From positions 1 through 40,994 of IMG/VR virus record IMGVR_UViG_3300021138_000064: a DNA stretch of 40,994 nucleotides. One strand, given 5' to 3'. Positions 1 through 8,333 of the stretch are shown piece after piece. The stretch comes from a virus. How positions within the stretch are numbered: the first letter of the stretch is position 1; each line of letters begins with the position of its first letter. A program made the translations under genes and the position numbers. Under the pieces are notes generated by a model. The model ran no database searches. It worked only from the letters and a program-made list of their open reading frames with translations, and had not been told where the DNA came from.

Positions 1-125
1 CTAGACCCAGGAACCTGCTCACTGTAAGTTTGATTTGATATACCCACAGATGTGTCTGTTGTAGGAGTTGTATCTGTGTAAGTGGGTACCTGTGAATTGT
101 AAGTATTAAGCGACTCAACTGCCAT
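1..125 (-). CDS. Virion-associated protein, N-terminal fragment cut by the left edge
   Basis: An ATG at 125 opens a frame that stays open for 41 codons to the edge, beginning MAVESLNTYNSQVPTYTD and rich in Thr and Ser. Its ATG shares one base with the TAA stop of the preceding gene (TAATG), a junction used repeatedly in this genome, so the start is credible. It is the last gene of the left head module. On a circular map it would continue into the gene that enters from the right edge (40081-40994), which has similar Gly/Thr/Gln-rich low-complexity composition, but the two frames differ by one base. I do not recognise the family. Confidence 0.6.
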   Translation of the reverse strand, partial: MAVESLNTYNSQVPTYTDTTPTTDTSVGISNQTYSEQVPGS

Positions 126-2014
126 TAGTATCCACCCTTAAATCCAAATGAAGAAATCAATTGATTACCTAAATCAAGTAATGTACTTTTAGCATTATTA
201 GTACCTTGCCATTGAGGTAAGGCACGAACGCTATTTGCAAAGTCGATAGGATTTGTTGCAGCTGTTCCATCACCAAGCATTGCTTTACTGACCATTTGGC
301 CATAACCTGTTGTATCGCCCAAGTTGATTTCGCTAGGGTCAATCTCAAGGAGATTTGCCAAAGTGTTTGTGTATGGTTTTGCAAGGTCTGAAACAAGTGA
401 ACCCGCAGCAATTTGTGATGCAAATGGCTTGTAGGTATTCATTGCAACGTTCTTGTACTCTTCCATTGCAGCGTTCATGTTCTTGGTAGGGTCACCTTGT
501 GCCATAGCCAATGCGTATTGGTCAAAATAATTGCCACCGTTTTGATTGTTGTATTGACCATAAACGCCATATTGCTGTGCAAGAGATTTTAATTGCTCTA
601 CACTAGCAGCAATTTGACCACCTTTAGCAAGTGGGTCAACGGTGCCATACTTAGCCATATGCTGTTGAATCTGAGAGTCGCTAGCATTAGGGTTTTGCAT
701 AATCCAGTTGACAATATCTTGACCACTGGAGATTGCCTTTGGGTCAACGTGCGCAGCATTGGGGTCTTCCATTTGAGCATCGGAAATGCGTTGTCCCATT
801 TGCTGTGGTGTCAATTTAACGCCTAATTGCTGTGCTAATGCTTGTGCTCTGTCGTAGGCAGAGTTGTATTCAATGTTGTATTGCTTTGGAGTGGAAAGTC
901 TTTTGATTTCTGCAAGGCCAACATCGCCAGGGTTTGCTTGCGCCCATTTACTATTAGAGAACGCTGCCTGCCATTGACCAAGAGCCCAGTTGTTATTAAT
1001 GGCCTGGTCAAGCAAACCACCTTTGCCACCCAACTCTGGGATGGACATAATGAACTTTGCTTGTTCACCATAATTAGCTAAGAAATCTTCCTTGACTTGA
1101 GCATCAGTTTCAAGTTTGCCATTGTTGTAATACTTGCCATCATTAGGGTTGTAGCCTGTAAGCGCAGCACCATTGTAGGTAACTAGACCTTTAATCTTGC
1201 CATAGCCTGTTGCAGTACCTGTGCCAGTACTAGTGCTGGTAGAACCGATAGACCCAGTGGGACCAGTAGATGCGGTATTTCCAGTAGGGGTTTTGAGGGG
1301 AGTTGACCCAGGCAATGGAATTGTTTGGTTTGCTTGATTAAGAAAGTTTTTTGTTGCTTGCTCTTCATTTGGTTGTTGCGCTGGTTGCACACCTGTTTTA
1401 GTGACAACCATTGCTCCTGCTTCTGGCTTGGCAGGGTCTACATAAGATGTTCCTTCCGCCAATTTTCCAGTATTATCAATGGCGATATTTCCATTAATTG
1501 CACCAGATTTTTGATAGCCAGATTTAATAGCATTAAGCGTTGATTCATACTGTTTTGCAGTATTCTCTAATTCTTGTTTTGCATCTGGACTTGCATTACC
1601 ACGGGCAATAAGTTTTGCCTGTGACATTAAATTGTTATATTCTTCTTCAGCTGTAGATTGAAGAGATTGAGCATATTGAAAACTGCTTATTTGAGCAGTC
1701 TTTACATTGTCTGATTGAGACTTTGCTTTAGCTCGTTGTTCCTGAATCGCTGCTTGCTCTTCAGGATTGTCTGGCATTAACTTAGGCATCACCTTGCCAT
1801 TTTGAACAAAGCCAACAGTATTGCCTTTATCATCTACAACTACATCAACAAACCCATTGGGAAATCGTGGGTCAAAAGCATTAATGTTAAATTTATTTTC
1901 AACATGGGTTCCAGCAGGAAGTTTAATTGATGGCTTCTTTTTAACATTTTTAGTTTCGGCTGTAGAGCCTTCGGCTTCTGCCTGTTTGATGAGAGCATTT
2001 ACGTCAATGGCCAT
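125..2014 (-). CDS. Head-module structural protein of unknown function (629 aa)
   Basis: I do not recognise the family. The protein starts MAIDVNALIKQAEAEGS. It has a Glu/Gln-rich, probably helical stretch at about residues 80-170, then a Gly/Thr/Ser linker at about 235-275 with PTG and STG runs, and a long Gln/Asn/Ala-rich C-terminal half. There is no signal peptide or obvious membrane segment. It lies between a 168-residue protein and the edge-truncated gene in a tightly packed series downstream of terminase, portal and the giant virion protein, so an internal or head-associated virion role is likely by position only. Neighbour spacing is one base on the 5' side and a TAATG overlap on the 3' side. 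Confidence 0.75.
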   Translation of the reverse strand: MAIDVNALIKQAEAEGSTAETKNVKKKPSIKLPAGTHVENKFNINAFDPRFPNGFVDVVVDDKGNTVGFVQNGKVMPKLMPDNPEEQAAIQEQRAKAKSQSDNVKTAQISSFQYAQSLQSTAEEEYNNLMSQAKLIARGNASPDAKQELENTAKQYESTLNAIKSGYQKSGAINGNIAIDNTGKLAEGTSYVDPAKPEAGAMVVTKTGVQPAQQPNEEQATKNFLNQANQTIPLPGSTPLKTPTGNTASTGPTGSIGSTSTSTGTGTATGYGKIKGLVTYNGAALTGYNPNDGKYYNNGKLETDAQVKEDFLANYGEQAKFIMSIPELGGKGGLLDQAINNNWALGQWQAAFSNSKWAQANPGDVGLAEIKRLSTPKQYNIEYNSAYDRAQALAQQLGVKLTPQQMGQRISDAQMEDPNAAHVDPKAISSGQDIVNWIMQNPNASDSQIQQHMAKYGTVDPLAKGGQIAASVEQLKSLAQQYGVYGQYNNQNGGNYFDQYALAMAQGDPTKNMNAAMEEYKNVAMNTYKPFASQIAAGSLVSDLAKPYTNTLANLLEIDPSEINLGDTTGYGQMVSKAMLGDGTAATNPIDFANSVRALPQWQGTNNAKSTLLDLGNQLISSFGFKGGY

Positions 2015-2015
2015 A

Positions 2016-2522
2016 TCACTGTGCTTTCTGTTGTTGCAACGCTTGAATCATTCCGTCAAAGTACTGAGTTGCAGCACGATATTCTTTTGCATTTCCTGAA
2101 CCAGAAATAAGGTTTTGCAAGAAAGCCGATGGGTCTACACCTGTAGTTGTTTGCTGACCAGTAGCCTGAAGAGGTTTGCCAGTTGTTGTAGAGTAAGACA
2201 ATTCTTGACGATATGTTCCTTGATTCTGTCTTTCAGCTGCAAGTAACTCTGCACCATACTGTGATATTTCCTGCGGAGTGGCATTGCGTCCTAGTAATTG
2301 CTGCATAGTCGAGTTAACCAATGCTGCAATATCAGGTTGTGAAGTTTGAGTAAGGTAACTGGTATCAGTTGTTTTAGGCTGATATTGAAATGCTCCAACC
2401 GTTCCATCAGTCATGCCACTGGTAAGTTGTTGCATTTGAAGAACTGACCCAGTATTTCCAGTAGCCACTGGTGCAGTCCCATTGGGGTTAATTGTCACTG
2501 TTGGTTTACCTGGACCAGCCAT
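2016..2522 (-). CDS. Small Gln/Thr-rich head-module protein (168 aa)
   Basis: No recognised domain. The start MAGPGKPTVTINPNGTAP shares one base with the stop of the 1609-residue gene upstream. The N-terminus is Gly/Pro/Thr-rich and probably extended. The middle (about residues 68-105) looks helical, with NSTMQQLLGRNATPQEIS as its most ordered part, a pattern reminiscent of short helical domains in virion proteins that cross the capsid wall. It is translationally coupled within the structural series and is probably a virion component. The function is unknown. Confidence 0.7.
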   Translation of the reverse strand: MAGPGKPTVTINPNGTAPVATGNTGSVLQMQQLTSGMTDGTVGAFQYQPKTTDTSYLTQTSQPDIAALVNSTMQQLLGRNATPQEISQYGAELLAAERQNQGTYRQELSYSTTTGKPLQATGQQTTTGVDPSAFLQNLISGSGNAKEYRAATQYFDGMIQALQQQKAQ

Positions 2523-5500
2523 TATTTCACTCTCCTAAAAACACCTGTTACAACACTCTGTAGTCGTGGATTGGATGCTTCGACGCTATCCAAATAAGTA
2601 AACCAAGCATCTTGAATTAAGCCATATCCTGGTGAATGTTTGCCACCTGGCAATGTATTTGCAATCAAACCTCGATGGTAATAATCATAGTTTGCAAGCA
2701 AATCTTTAATTCCATTACCTTCAACGGTATTGGGAATCAAACCTTTTTCACTTATCTTTTGAAATTGAGTAACAGCATTTTGTGCAAATTCAAGTCGAGT
2801 TGGATTGTTGTAATCTGCATACCAGATGGGATTATTTGCTCCATAGTTTGCGCTAACAGTTTTCCATGCTTGAGTAATTTGATACATCATGTTCTTATTG
2901 CCAGCCTTGCGAGCATCATTCATCATTGATTGATAAGCGCTATACTCAGGGGCAATGTCCTGCCAACCCTTTTTGACGTACAAAGAACTAAGAAATTCTT
3001 GAGGAGTAGCCTTAGACCTAAAATGATTTGCAAGCATCTTTTGTTCAACCTGTAGAGAATCTGTAGTGTCACCTGTTTGAGGAATCAAATACGGTGCTGC
3101 AATTGAATACGCTGGGTTGTTAATTAAAGATTTATTGGAGTTAATCCATGTCAATGCTTGGTCTGACAAAGGCACATAAGCACTGCCACTACCAGAGGTA
3201 GTACGAGCAACTGTGTAGGAAAGAGCCTTGGTTCCGTTATCTTGAATAAATTTGTTTAATGCTGCTGCAGCCGTGTAAGGCTTTCCAGTTGATGGGTCTT
3301 TTGCTTTCAACAAATTCAAGTATTCAGAACGAAGTGACTGTAGATTCTTGTCAACATAGTCGTTGCTTACCGATGGAGACAGTGGTAAGAAGAACGACAG
3401 CAAGCCTTTGATAATAAGATTAGATTGGGCATTGTGTTCAATTTTGTCTAAATACAACTGTTGTTGTTCTGGCAATAGCGAAGCAAAATTATCTGGCAAA
3501 TCGCCATGATAGTAAGCTGCAGCAATTGCTGAAATCTTTGAATTGTAAACAGATGACTCACGTTCATCCATTGTCATTGCGTTAAACATGTCTCGCAATG
3601 CTGAGTTAGGCAAGATAGCAGTTTGCCAGTTAGTTGCAGGAAAACCACCTGTGGCTACACCTGTCAACTTATCCATCCAAGGAAATACTTTGGACAATTC
3701 AGACATTCCTAAGTTAACAAACGGTCCAACAGATGGGACTTTAATCTCAGGAAAAACTGTCAGCAATGAGTTTGTGGTTCCTGAGATAGATTCAGGTAAG
3801 CCTGTAAATTGCTTAATACCTAATGCGTTCAAGCCACGAACTAAAGCACTACCAAACTCTCCCACCATAGGATACACAATGTACTTTTGACCATTGGCAT
3901 CTGTATGGATAAACCCAGGGTTGTTCATACCTTGGTTAATGATTTGAAAATCACGAAACGCTTGTGGGTTTTGAAGAATCAAACGACCAGTACGACGCAT
4001 TGCCTGCTCTTGAGCAAAGTAGAACGGAAGCAAGTTACGGTGCAAGACAGCGAACTGGCTACGAATAGCAGGGCTGTGAATTGCTGGAATCATTTCTTTT
4101 GTTGCTTCCATAGCAGATTTGCGTACTGCTTGTTCTGGGTCAATAAGGCCCATCTTTACTAAATCATCATTGATAATACGACGACGTGTATAAAAATCCA
4201 TGAACAAAGGGTGACGTGAAACGTTATCCATAATGGGATTAACAAATCGACGATAACCAATTTCCTCAGCACGTCGTAGTGCATCTGACATAGTAGGTTG
4301 AACACGTCGACCTAAAACTACTGACGGCGCAGAAGCGATGTCACGTTTACGTAATTCCTTGCCTGTAAATAGTTCGCCATTGGCAACCTTTTTAATAAGG
4401 TCTGTATGTACGGTTCCATCTGAACCATGGACAAGACCTTGAAGGTAATCTACCTGTGCTTTAGCAAATGACTCAGGCACAGCCTTGGTATAACCATCTA
4501 GCTTTGTGCGAAGGTCTTTGTACTTGGCAGGGTCTTTGATACGTGCAGCCTGACCATCAACAAGGTCAGCAAACTGCTCATTAGGACTCATTGCCTTAAA
4601 CCCAGGTTTCTTAAGATTTTCTAAATATGCTTGAGCAATATCTCGCTGTGCTGGGTCCATTGAAGCCATGCCAAGATTCTTTGCCCAGTAATCTTGAAAG
4701 TGTGGGTCTGTTTTGGTAAGACCAGCAAGTTCCTGCCCAGGAACATTTGAATGTCCATGAGTCTTAGTGAACATATCAATTTGTTCTTTTGTGTATAAAT
4801 CAGCAGATGCTTGGTGAGCACCAGCAACGCCAGCAGTACTGCCATCTACACCCATAACTCGGTGAAACTCATCCATGAACTGAATTTTTTGACGTACAGT
4901 GTAGGGAACCAAGTTGGATTTAAGGAATTTATTTGCTACCCAGCCAACTGGCATGACAGCGTAACGTGCATCACGTACATTGTTAACTACTTCATTCCAT
5001 GAACGCTTATCACCAACGGCTTGCTTGGAACGTTGCCAAGCACTTTTCATGGTCATTTCAGTTTGGTGAAGTTCTTTAGTCTGCTCGTTTTCAGTAATGG
5101 GAACATCGGTCTTGCCTGCTTCGATGGCATCTTTGTCAGTCTCGGTAAGACCCTGAGCAATAGCATCTTTGTGGTAAGCCTGATATTTAGCGTCCATGCG
5201 ACGAAGGCTTGTAGCCAAAACGTCATTTAAGTAACTGCCTAGACCACGACGCATTACTTGATGCAATGCTTCACCAGCTGATACACGAAGACCAAATGCT
5301 GAAGACAACAATGTCAATGGAGCAAAGACAAGGTTTGTGTACTTAGTAAAAAAGTCATCACCTTTGGCATACATAGCACCGTAGGCTTTTGATTTACGAA
5401 GCGCATCGCGTAATTCTTTTAGGTCAAGCATTTGACCTTTGTATTGATGACCAGCAACAATACCCATTGGCTTCATTTCGCCACCGTATTCAGGCAATTG

Positions 5501-7351
5501 TTCAATAGCGTTAATAGGGTTAGATTGATTAAACCCGTAGTTACCGCTTTCAAATTCATTGCCAGAAATTGCTTTCTTTGCTTCACCAAGAATGGCAGTA
5601 GCCTGTGTGTCACCGAGGCCATAAGCTTTAATAACTTCTTGGTTAAGCGTATGAAGTTTTGCCAACTTCTTGCCCATATCAGGCTCTAACAAAATATCGC
5701 TAGCACGTTCAAGTGCAACATTGTGTGGCAATGCAAGGTAGCCAATATCGTACAAAGTCTTTGCTACGTTAGGGTCTGAAAAATCAATCTCACGATTTGA
5801 TAATTCATTTGTCTCTGTATCAAATGACAATGGACGACGACCAGTGAATGTACGAACCTTTGCTGCCAATGCGTTCATGGCAACACCAGGGTCTTTTGAC
5901 ATGAACATTGAACGGTTCATTTTGTACATTACTCGACCTTGACTATCAACCTTGGGCTGCATCAACGGCTGATTAGTATTGGGGTCAATAATAAGTTGTT
6001 TGTTCGCATCAACCGCTGGTTCCATAATAGGCGAACGTGAAGGTAGCAATAAGTTGCGCTCTTCGCTAACAACGGTACCTTGTTCACTTTTACGAATACG
6101 GTCTACTCCCCAGTTTTCACTGAAGACTTTGCCTAAAGATTTTGAGGGAAGGCGAAACTCTGCAATTGCATCGTTTGATGAATCTGCTAATTCTTTTGAA
6201 TAAACTGCTTGCTTGAAAATTTGAATAACTTGGTCACGGTCTGTAACTTTGGCTAATGCGTTAACGACGTTACGAGACCATCCAAATTGATTACCATAGG
6301 TAAGTGCAATATCTGCTGGAGCAGTCTTAGGATTCTTTGCCTTTTCAACGATATCATCGATGGCACGATTAACTCCGCCACCAATACCGCTGTTGAGAGC
6401 AGTATCAATCTGGTCTGCAGATACAACCTTCTTTGAATTGGCAAGAAAAAAATTCTGTATACCTGAACCTGATGTTGCCCAAGGAAGCGTTGCACGAGCA
6501 ATGGGTTTGCCTGTAACATCTTTAAGAATGTTTCCTGCATCATCACGTGCTACACCGACAAAATCACCACGTACAATTTGTGACTTAAGTCTGCCTGCAG
6601 TTGCAATTGGGTCACCTTCAAAATCAAATGACGCATCTGCAATGCCTGAAACAATCTGACCAAATCCTTGGTTTGTATTTGACAATGTGCGAAAACCAGG
6701 GATATATGACAACCCATGTGCCAAGTCACGACCAAAAGAAATAAGAGAGTTGGGGTCGTTTGACTTATTAAAAGAATCTTTGTATGCAGGAGTTACGCGA
6801 CCAAGAATGTTGCGTGTTAATGCTGCGCCTGCTTCAGCACCTAGTGCTGCACCTTCAGGACCAAAACCTGTGAAGAAACCAATTGTTCCGCCACCGAGAA
6901 CTCCTAAAGTTCCAAGTAAACCAGCACCTAATCCATGGTCAGCATAAAGGCTGTGAATAAACTTGTAATCTTTTTGAATCTCTTGCAAGGGCTTGTTTGC
7001 CCAATTAAGTGCAGTGCCAATTGCTTTACCTGCAACAGGAATATCTGTAACGCCTTTGTAGAGAGCACTGCCAATATCTTTGGCATCTTTGAAAATGTTG
7101 CTAATCCAACCGCCAGAGTTGTAGGTCTTAATGTGGTCATCAACAGCATTAGCAGTATGAGCCATTTGAGAACTGGCAAACAATGTTGTTGCAGTATCAG
7201 GGTTACCTGATTGAATTGCTGCACCTGCTAAACCAGGATTGTGGTTTGTGGCAGACAAATTGTTCTGAACGATTTGATTTGCATTATCAACATTAGGACC
7301 AGGACTAACAACGGTAGGACCCTGCTGCTGTTGCGGTGGGACTATTGCCAT
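2522..7351 (-). CDS. Giant virion protein, candidate internal/ejection protein (1609 aa)
   Basis: This is the longest gene in the window. The N-terminal ~60 residues are Gln/Pro/Asn-rich. Residues about 140-185 form a Gly/Ala-rich hydrophobic stretch (for example GTLGVLGGGTIGFFTGFG) that could insert in or cross a membrane. The rest is mainly polar and helical, with Lys/Glu-rich segments, for example around residues 730-800. I could not identify a catalytic motif by eye, such as a transglycosylase Glu or a protease triad. A single very long helical protein with a membrane-active patch is typical of podovirus internal core or DNA-ejection proteins. That role is inferred from length, composition and position. 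No tape-measure protein is seen elsewhere, which fits a short-tailed virion. Confidence 0.8.
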   Translation of the reverse strand: MAIVPPQQQQGPTVVSPGPNVDNANQIVQNNLSATNHNPGLAGAAIQSGNPDTATTLFASSQMAHTANAVDDHIKTYNSGGWISNIFKDAKDIGSALYKGVTDIPVAGKAIGTALNWANKPLQEIQKDYKFIHSLYADHGLGAGLLGTLGVLGGGTIGFFTGFGPEGAALGAEAGAALTRNILGRVTPAYKDSFNKSNDPNSLISFGRDLAHGLSYIPGFRTLSNTNQGFGQIVSGIADASFDFEGDPIATAGRLKSQIVRGDFVGVARDDAGNILKDVTGKPIARATLPWATSGSGIQNFFLANSKKVVSADQIDTALNSGIGGGVNRAIDDIVEKAKNPKTAPADIALTYGNQFGWSRNVVNALAKVTDRDQVIQIFKQAVYSKELADSSNDAIAEFRLPSKSLGKVFSENWGVDRIRKSEQGTVVSEERNLLLPSRSPIMEPAVDANKQLIIDPNTNQPLMQPKVDSQGRVMYKMNRSMFMSKDPGVAMNALAAKVRTFTGRRPLSFDTETNELSNREIDFSDPNVAKTLYDIGYLALPHNVALERASDILLEPDMGKKLAKLHTLNQEVIKAYGLGDTQATAILGEAKKAISGNEFESGNYGFNQSNPINAIEQLPEYGGEMKPMGIVAGHQYKGQMLDLKELRDALRKSKAYGAMYAKGDDFFTKYTNLVFAPLTLLSSAFGLRVSAGEALHQVMRRGLGSYLNDVLATSLRRMDAKYQAYHKDAIAQGLTETDKDAIEAGKTDVPITENEQTKELHQTEMTMKSAWQRSKQAVGDKRSWNEVVNNVRDARYAVMPVGWVANKFLKSNLVPYTVRQKIQFMDEFHRVMGVDGSTAGVAGAHQASADLYTKEQIDMFTKTHGHSNVPGQELAGLTKTDPHFQDYWAKNLGMASMDPAQRDIAQAYLENLKKPGFKAMSPNEQFADLVDGQAARIKDPAKYKDLRTKLDGYTKAVPESFAKAQVDYLQGLVHGSDGTVHTDLIKKVANGELFTGKELRKRDIASAPSVVLGRRVQPTMSDALRRAEEIGYRRFVNPIMDNVSRHPLFMDFYTRRRIINDDLVKMGLIDPEQAVRKSAMEATKEMIPAIHSPAIRSQFAVLHRNLLPFYFAQEQAMRRTGRLILQNPQAFRDFQIINQGMNNPGFIHTDANGQKYIVYPMVGEFGSALVRGLNALGIKQFTGLPESISGTTNSLLTVFPEIKVPSVGPFVNLGMSELSKVFPWMDKLTGVATGGFPATNWQTAILPNSALRDMFNAMTMDERESSVYNSKISAIAAAYYHGDLPDNFASLLPEQQQLYLDKIEHNAQSNLIIKGLLSFFLPLSPSVSNDYVDKNLQSLRSEYLNLLKAKDPSTGKPYTAAAALNKFIQDNGTKALSYTVARTTSGSGSAYVPLSDQALTWINSNKSLINNPAYSIAAPYLIPQTGDTTDSLQVEQKMLANHFRSKATPQEFLSSLYVKKGWQDIAPEYSAYQSMMNDARKAGNKNMMYQITQAWKTVSANYGANNPIWYADYNNPTRLEFAQNAVTQFQKISEKGLIPNTVEGNGIKDLLANYDYYHRGLIANTLPGGKHSPGYGLIQDAWFTYLDSVEASNPRLQSVVTGVFRRVK

Positions 7352-7354
7352 TGA

Positions 7355-7846
7355 TTATTTTCCTAAAAGGTTCGCTAAGTTTTTTAATTCAGGTGAAGCA
7401 TCAGGATGCAGTGCTAATGACTGCACGATTTGCTTTGCTGACTGTCCTGTTGGCTGCATTTGACCTGGCTGGAAACCAAGTACTTCTGGTCCTGAACCTG
7501 GTCCCATAGCAGCACCATGTGTAACAGGTTCATCAGGTCGTTGAGTAGGAGCAAGCAACGGAGTTACTTGTGACTGCATCATTTGAGCAGGATTAGGACC
7601 TTGCTGCTGAGGTTGTGCGCTTTGCATTGCTGCTGCATTGATTGCTGTTTTAGAGGCTGGTTTAGGGCTTCCAGAAGCCGATAGAGGGGCTTGCGCCTGT
7701 AGGTTGGCTAAATCCTGTCCATCGCCATAATTAGGCATCCCACTGATATAACGGGCTGCTTGCTTTGATGCTACTCCGCCATCGGTACGTCGAGCCATAG
7801 CTCCTGGAAGTGAAGGTGTTGTTGAAGGCTTACTTGCCTGTGGCAT
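7355..7846 (-). CDS. Pro/Gln-rich head-module protein (163 aa)
   Basis: The protein starts MPQASKPSTTPSLPGAMARR and is strongly enriched in Pro, Gln, Ala and Ser, so it is probably mostly disordered. The C-terminal ~35 residues (QSAKQIVQSLALHPDASPEL region) form a short amphipathic helical segment. It sits three bases upstream of the giant virion gene and follows a 73-residue helical protein, all on the same strand. Disordered proteins of this kind next to the portal often line or plug the head, but no specific homologue is recognised. Confidence 0.65.
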   Translation of the reverse strand: MPQASKPSTTPSLPGAMARRTDGGVASKQAARYISGMPNYGDGQDLANLQAQAPLSASGSPKPASKTAINAAAMQSAQPQQQGPNPAQMMQSQVTPLLAPTQRPDEPVTHGAAMGPGSGPEVLGFQPGQMQPTGQSAKQIVQSLALHPDASPELKNLANLLGK

Positions 7847-7849
7847 ATC

Positions 7850-8071
7850 CTATTCTCCCTCTTGTAGTGATTCAATGGTGCGGGTTGCATATTCATGGAA
7901 TAACTTTTTGTCTTCCATGACACTTGCTTTGTTTTCCAACATTCCTCTGCCTACTGCAAAGGCTTCTGAGACTGAGTGGAAAATCTCAGCCATAAGATGA
8001 GCGAGCAGGGCAAAGAAATCCCAAACATTCACGTGCTTGGCTACCTCAGCCTGCTCCTCATCCTCAAACAT
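7850..8071 (-). CDS. Small acidic helical protein (73 aa)
   Basis: The frame starts MFEDEEQAEVAKHVNVWDFF and is predicted by eye to be almost entirely helical, with acidic ends and a hydrophobic central helix (WDFFALLAHLMAEIFHSVSE). It overlaps the stop of the upstream 69-residue gene by one base and is followed after three bases by the Pro/Gln-rich gene. I do not recognise the family; a virion or assembly accessory role is suggested only by its place between portal and giant virion protein. Confidence 0.6.
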   Translation of the reverse strand: MFEDEEQAEVAKHVNVWDFFALLAHLMAEIFHSVSEAFAVGRGMLENKASVMEDKKLFHEYATRTIESLQEGE

Positions 8072-8280
8072 TATTTAACTGAACCAGGCTTTCCTGCTGT
8101 TGTACCAGTACCTTTAGTGCCTGAAGGCTGAACTGTGTACTTGATAGTTGATTTACCTGTTCCATTAGGACCAAGCTTTGGTTGAATCTTTGTCTTCTGT
8201 GTTACTGCGTCAGAGGAACCATGTCCACCCTGCATTTTAGGCTTAGGGACATTTGAACTCATTGATGATTTTGTTGCCAT
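8071..8280 (-). CDS. Small basic Gly/Thr/Lys-rich protein (69 aa)
   Basis: The sequence begins MATKSSMSSNVPKPKMQGGH and has many Lys, Gly, Thr and Pro, no hydrophobic core and no acidic patch, so it is probably disordered and could bind DNA or an acidic partner. A good Shine-Dalgarno-like AGGAGAAAAAC lies just upstream of the ATG. It lies downstream of the portal gene, separated by a short hairpin. The function is unknown. Confidence 0.55.
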   Translation of the reverse strand: MATKSSMSSNVPKPKMQGGHGSSDAVTQKTKIQPKLGPNGTGKSTIKYTVQPSGTKGTGTTAGKPGSVK

Positions 8281-8306
8281 GTTTTTCTCCTATAGGTTAT
8301 TGAACT

Positions 8307-8333
8307 ACAACCAGTTAACGTTAGACTGGTTGT
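8307..8333 (-). other. Stem-loop at the end of the portal gene
   Basis: Positions 8307-8315 and 8325-8333 are perfect 9-base inverted arms (ACAACCAGT and ACTGGTTGT) around a 9-base loop that contains the portal stop codon at 8321-8323. On the minus strand no run of T follows, so it is a weak candidate for a factor-independent terminator. It may instead protect a 3' end or tune expression of the downstream small genes. Confidence 0.4.
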
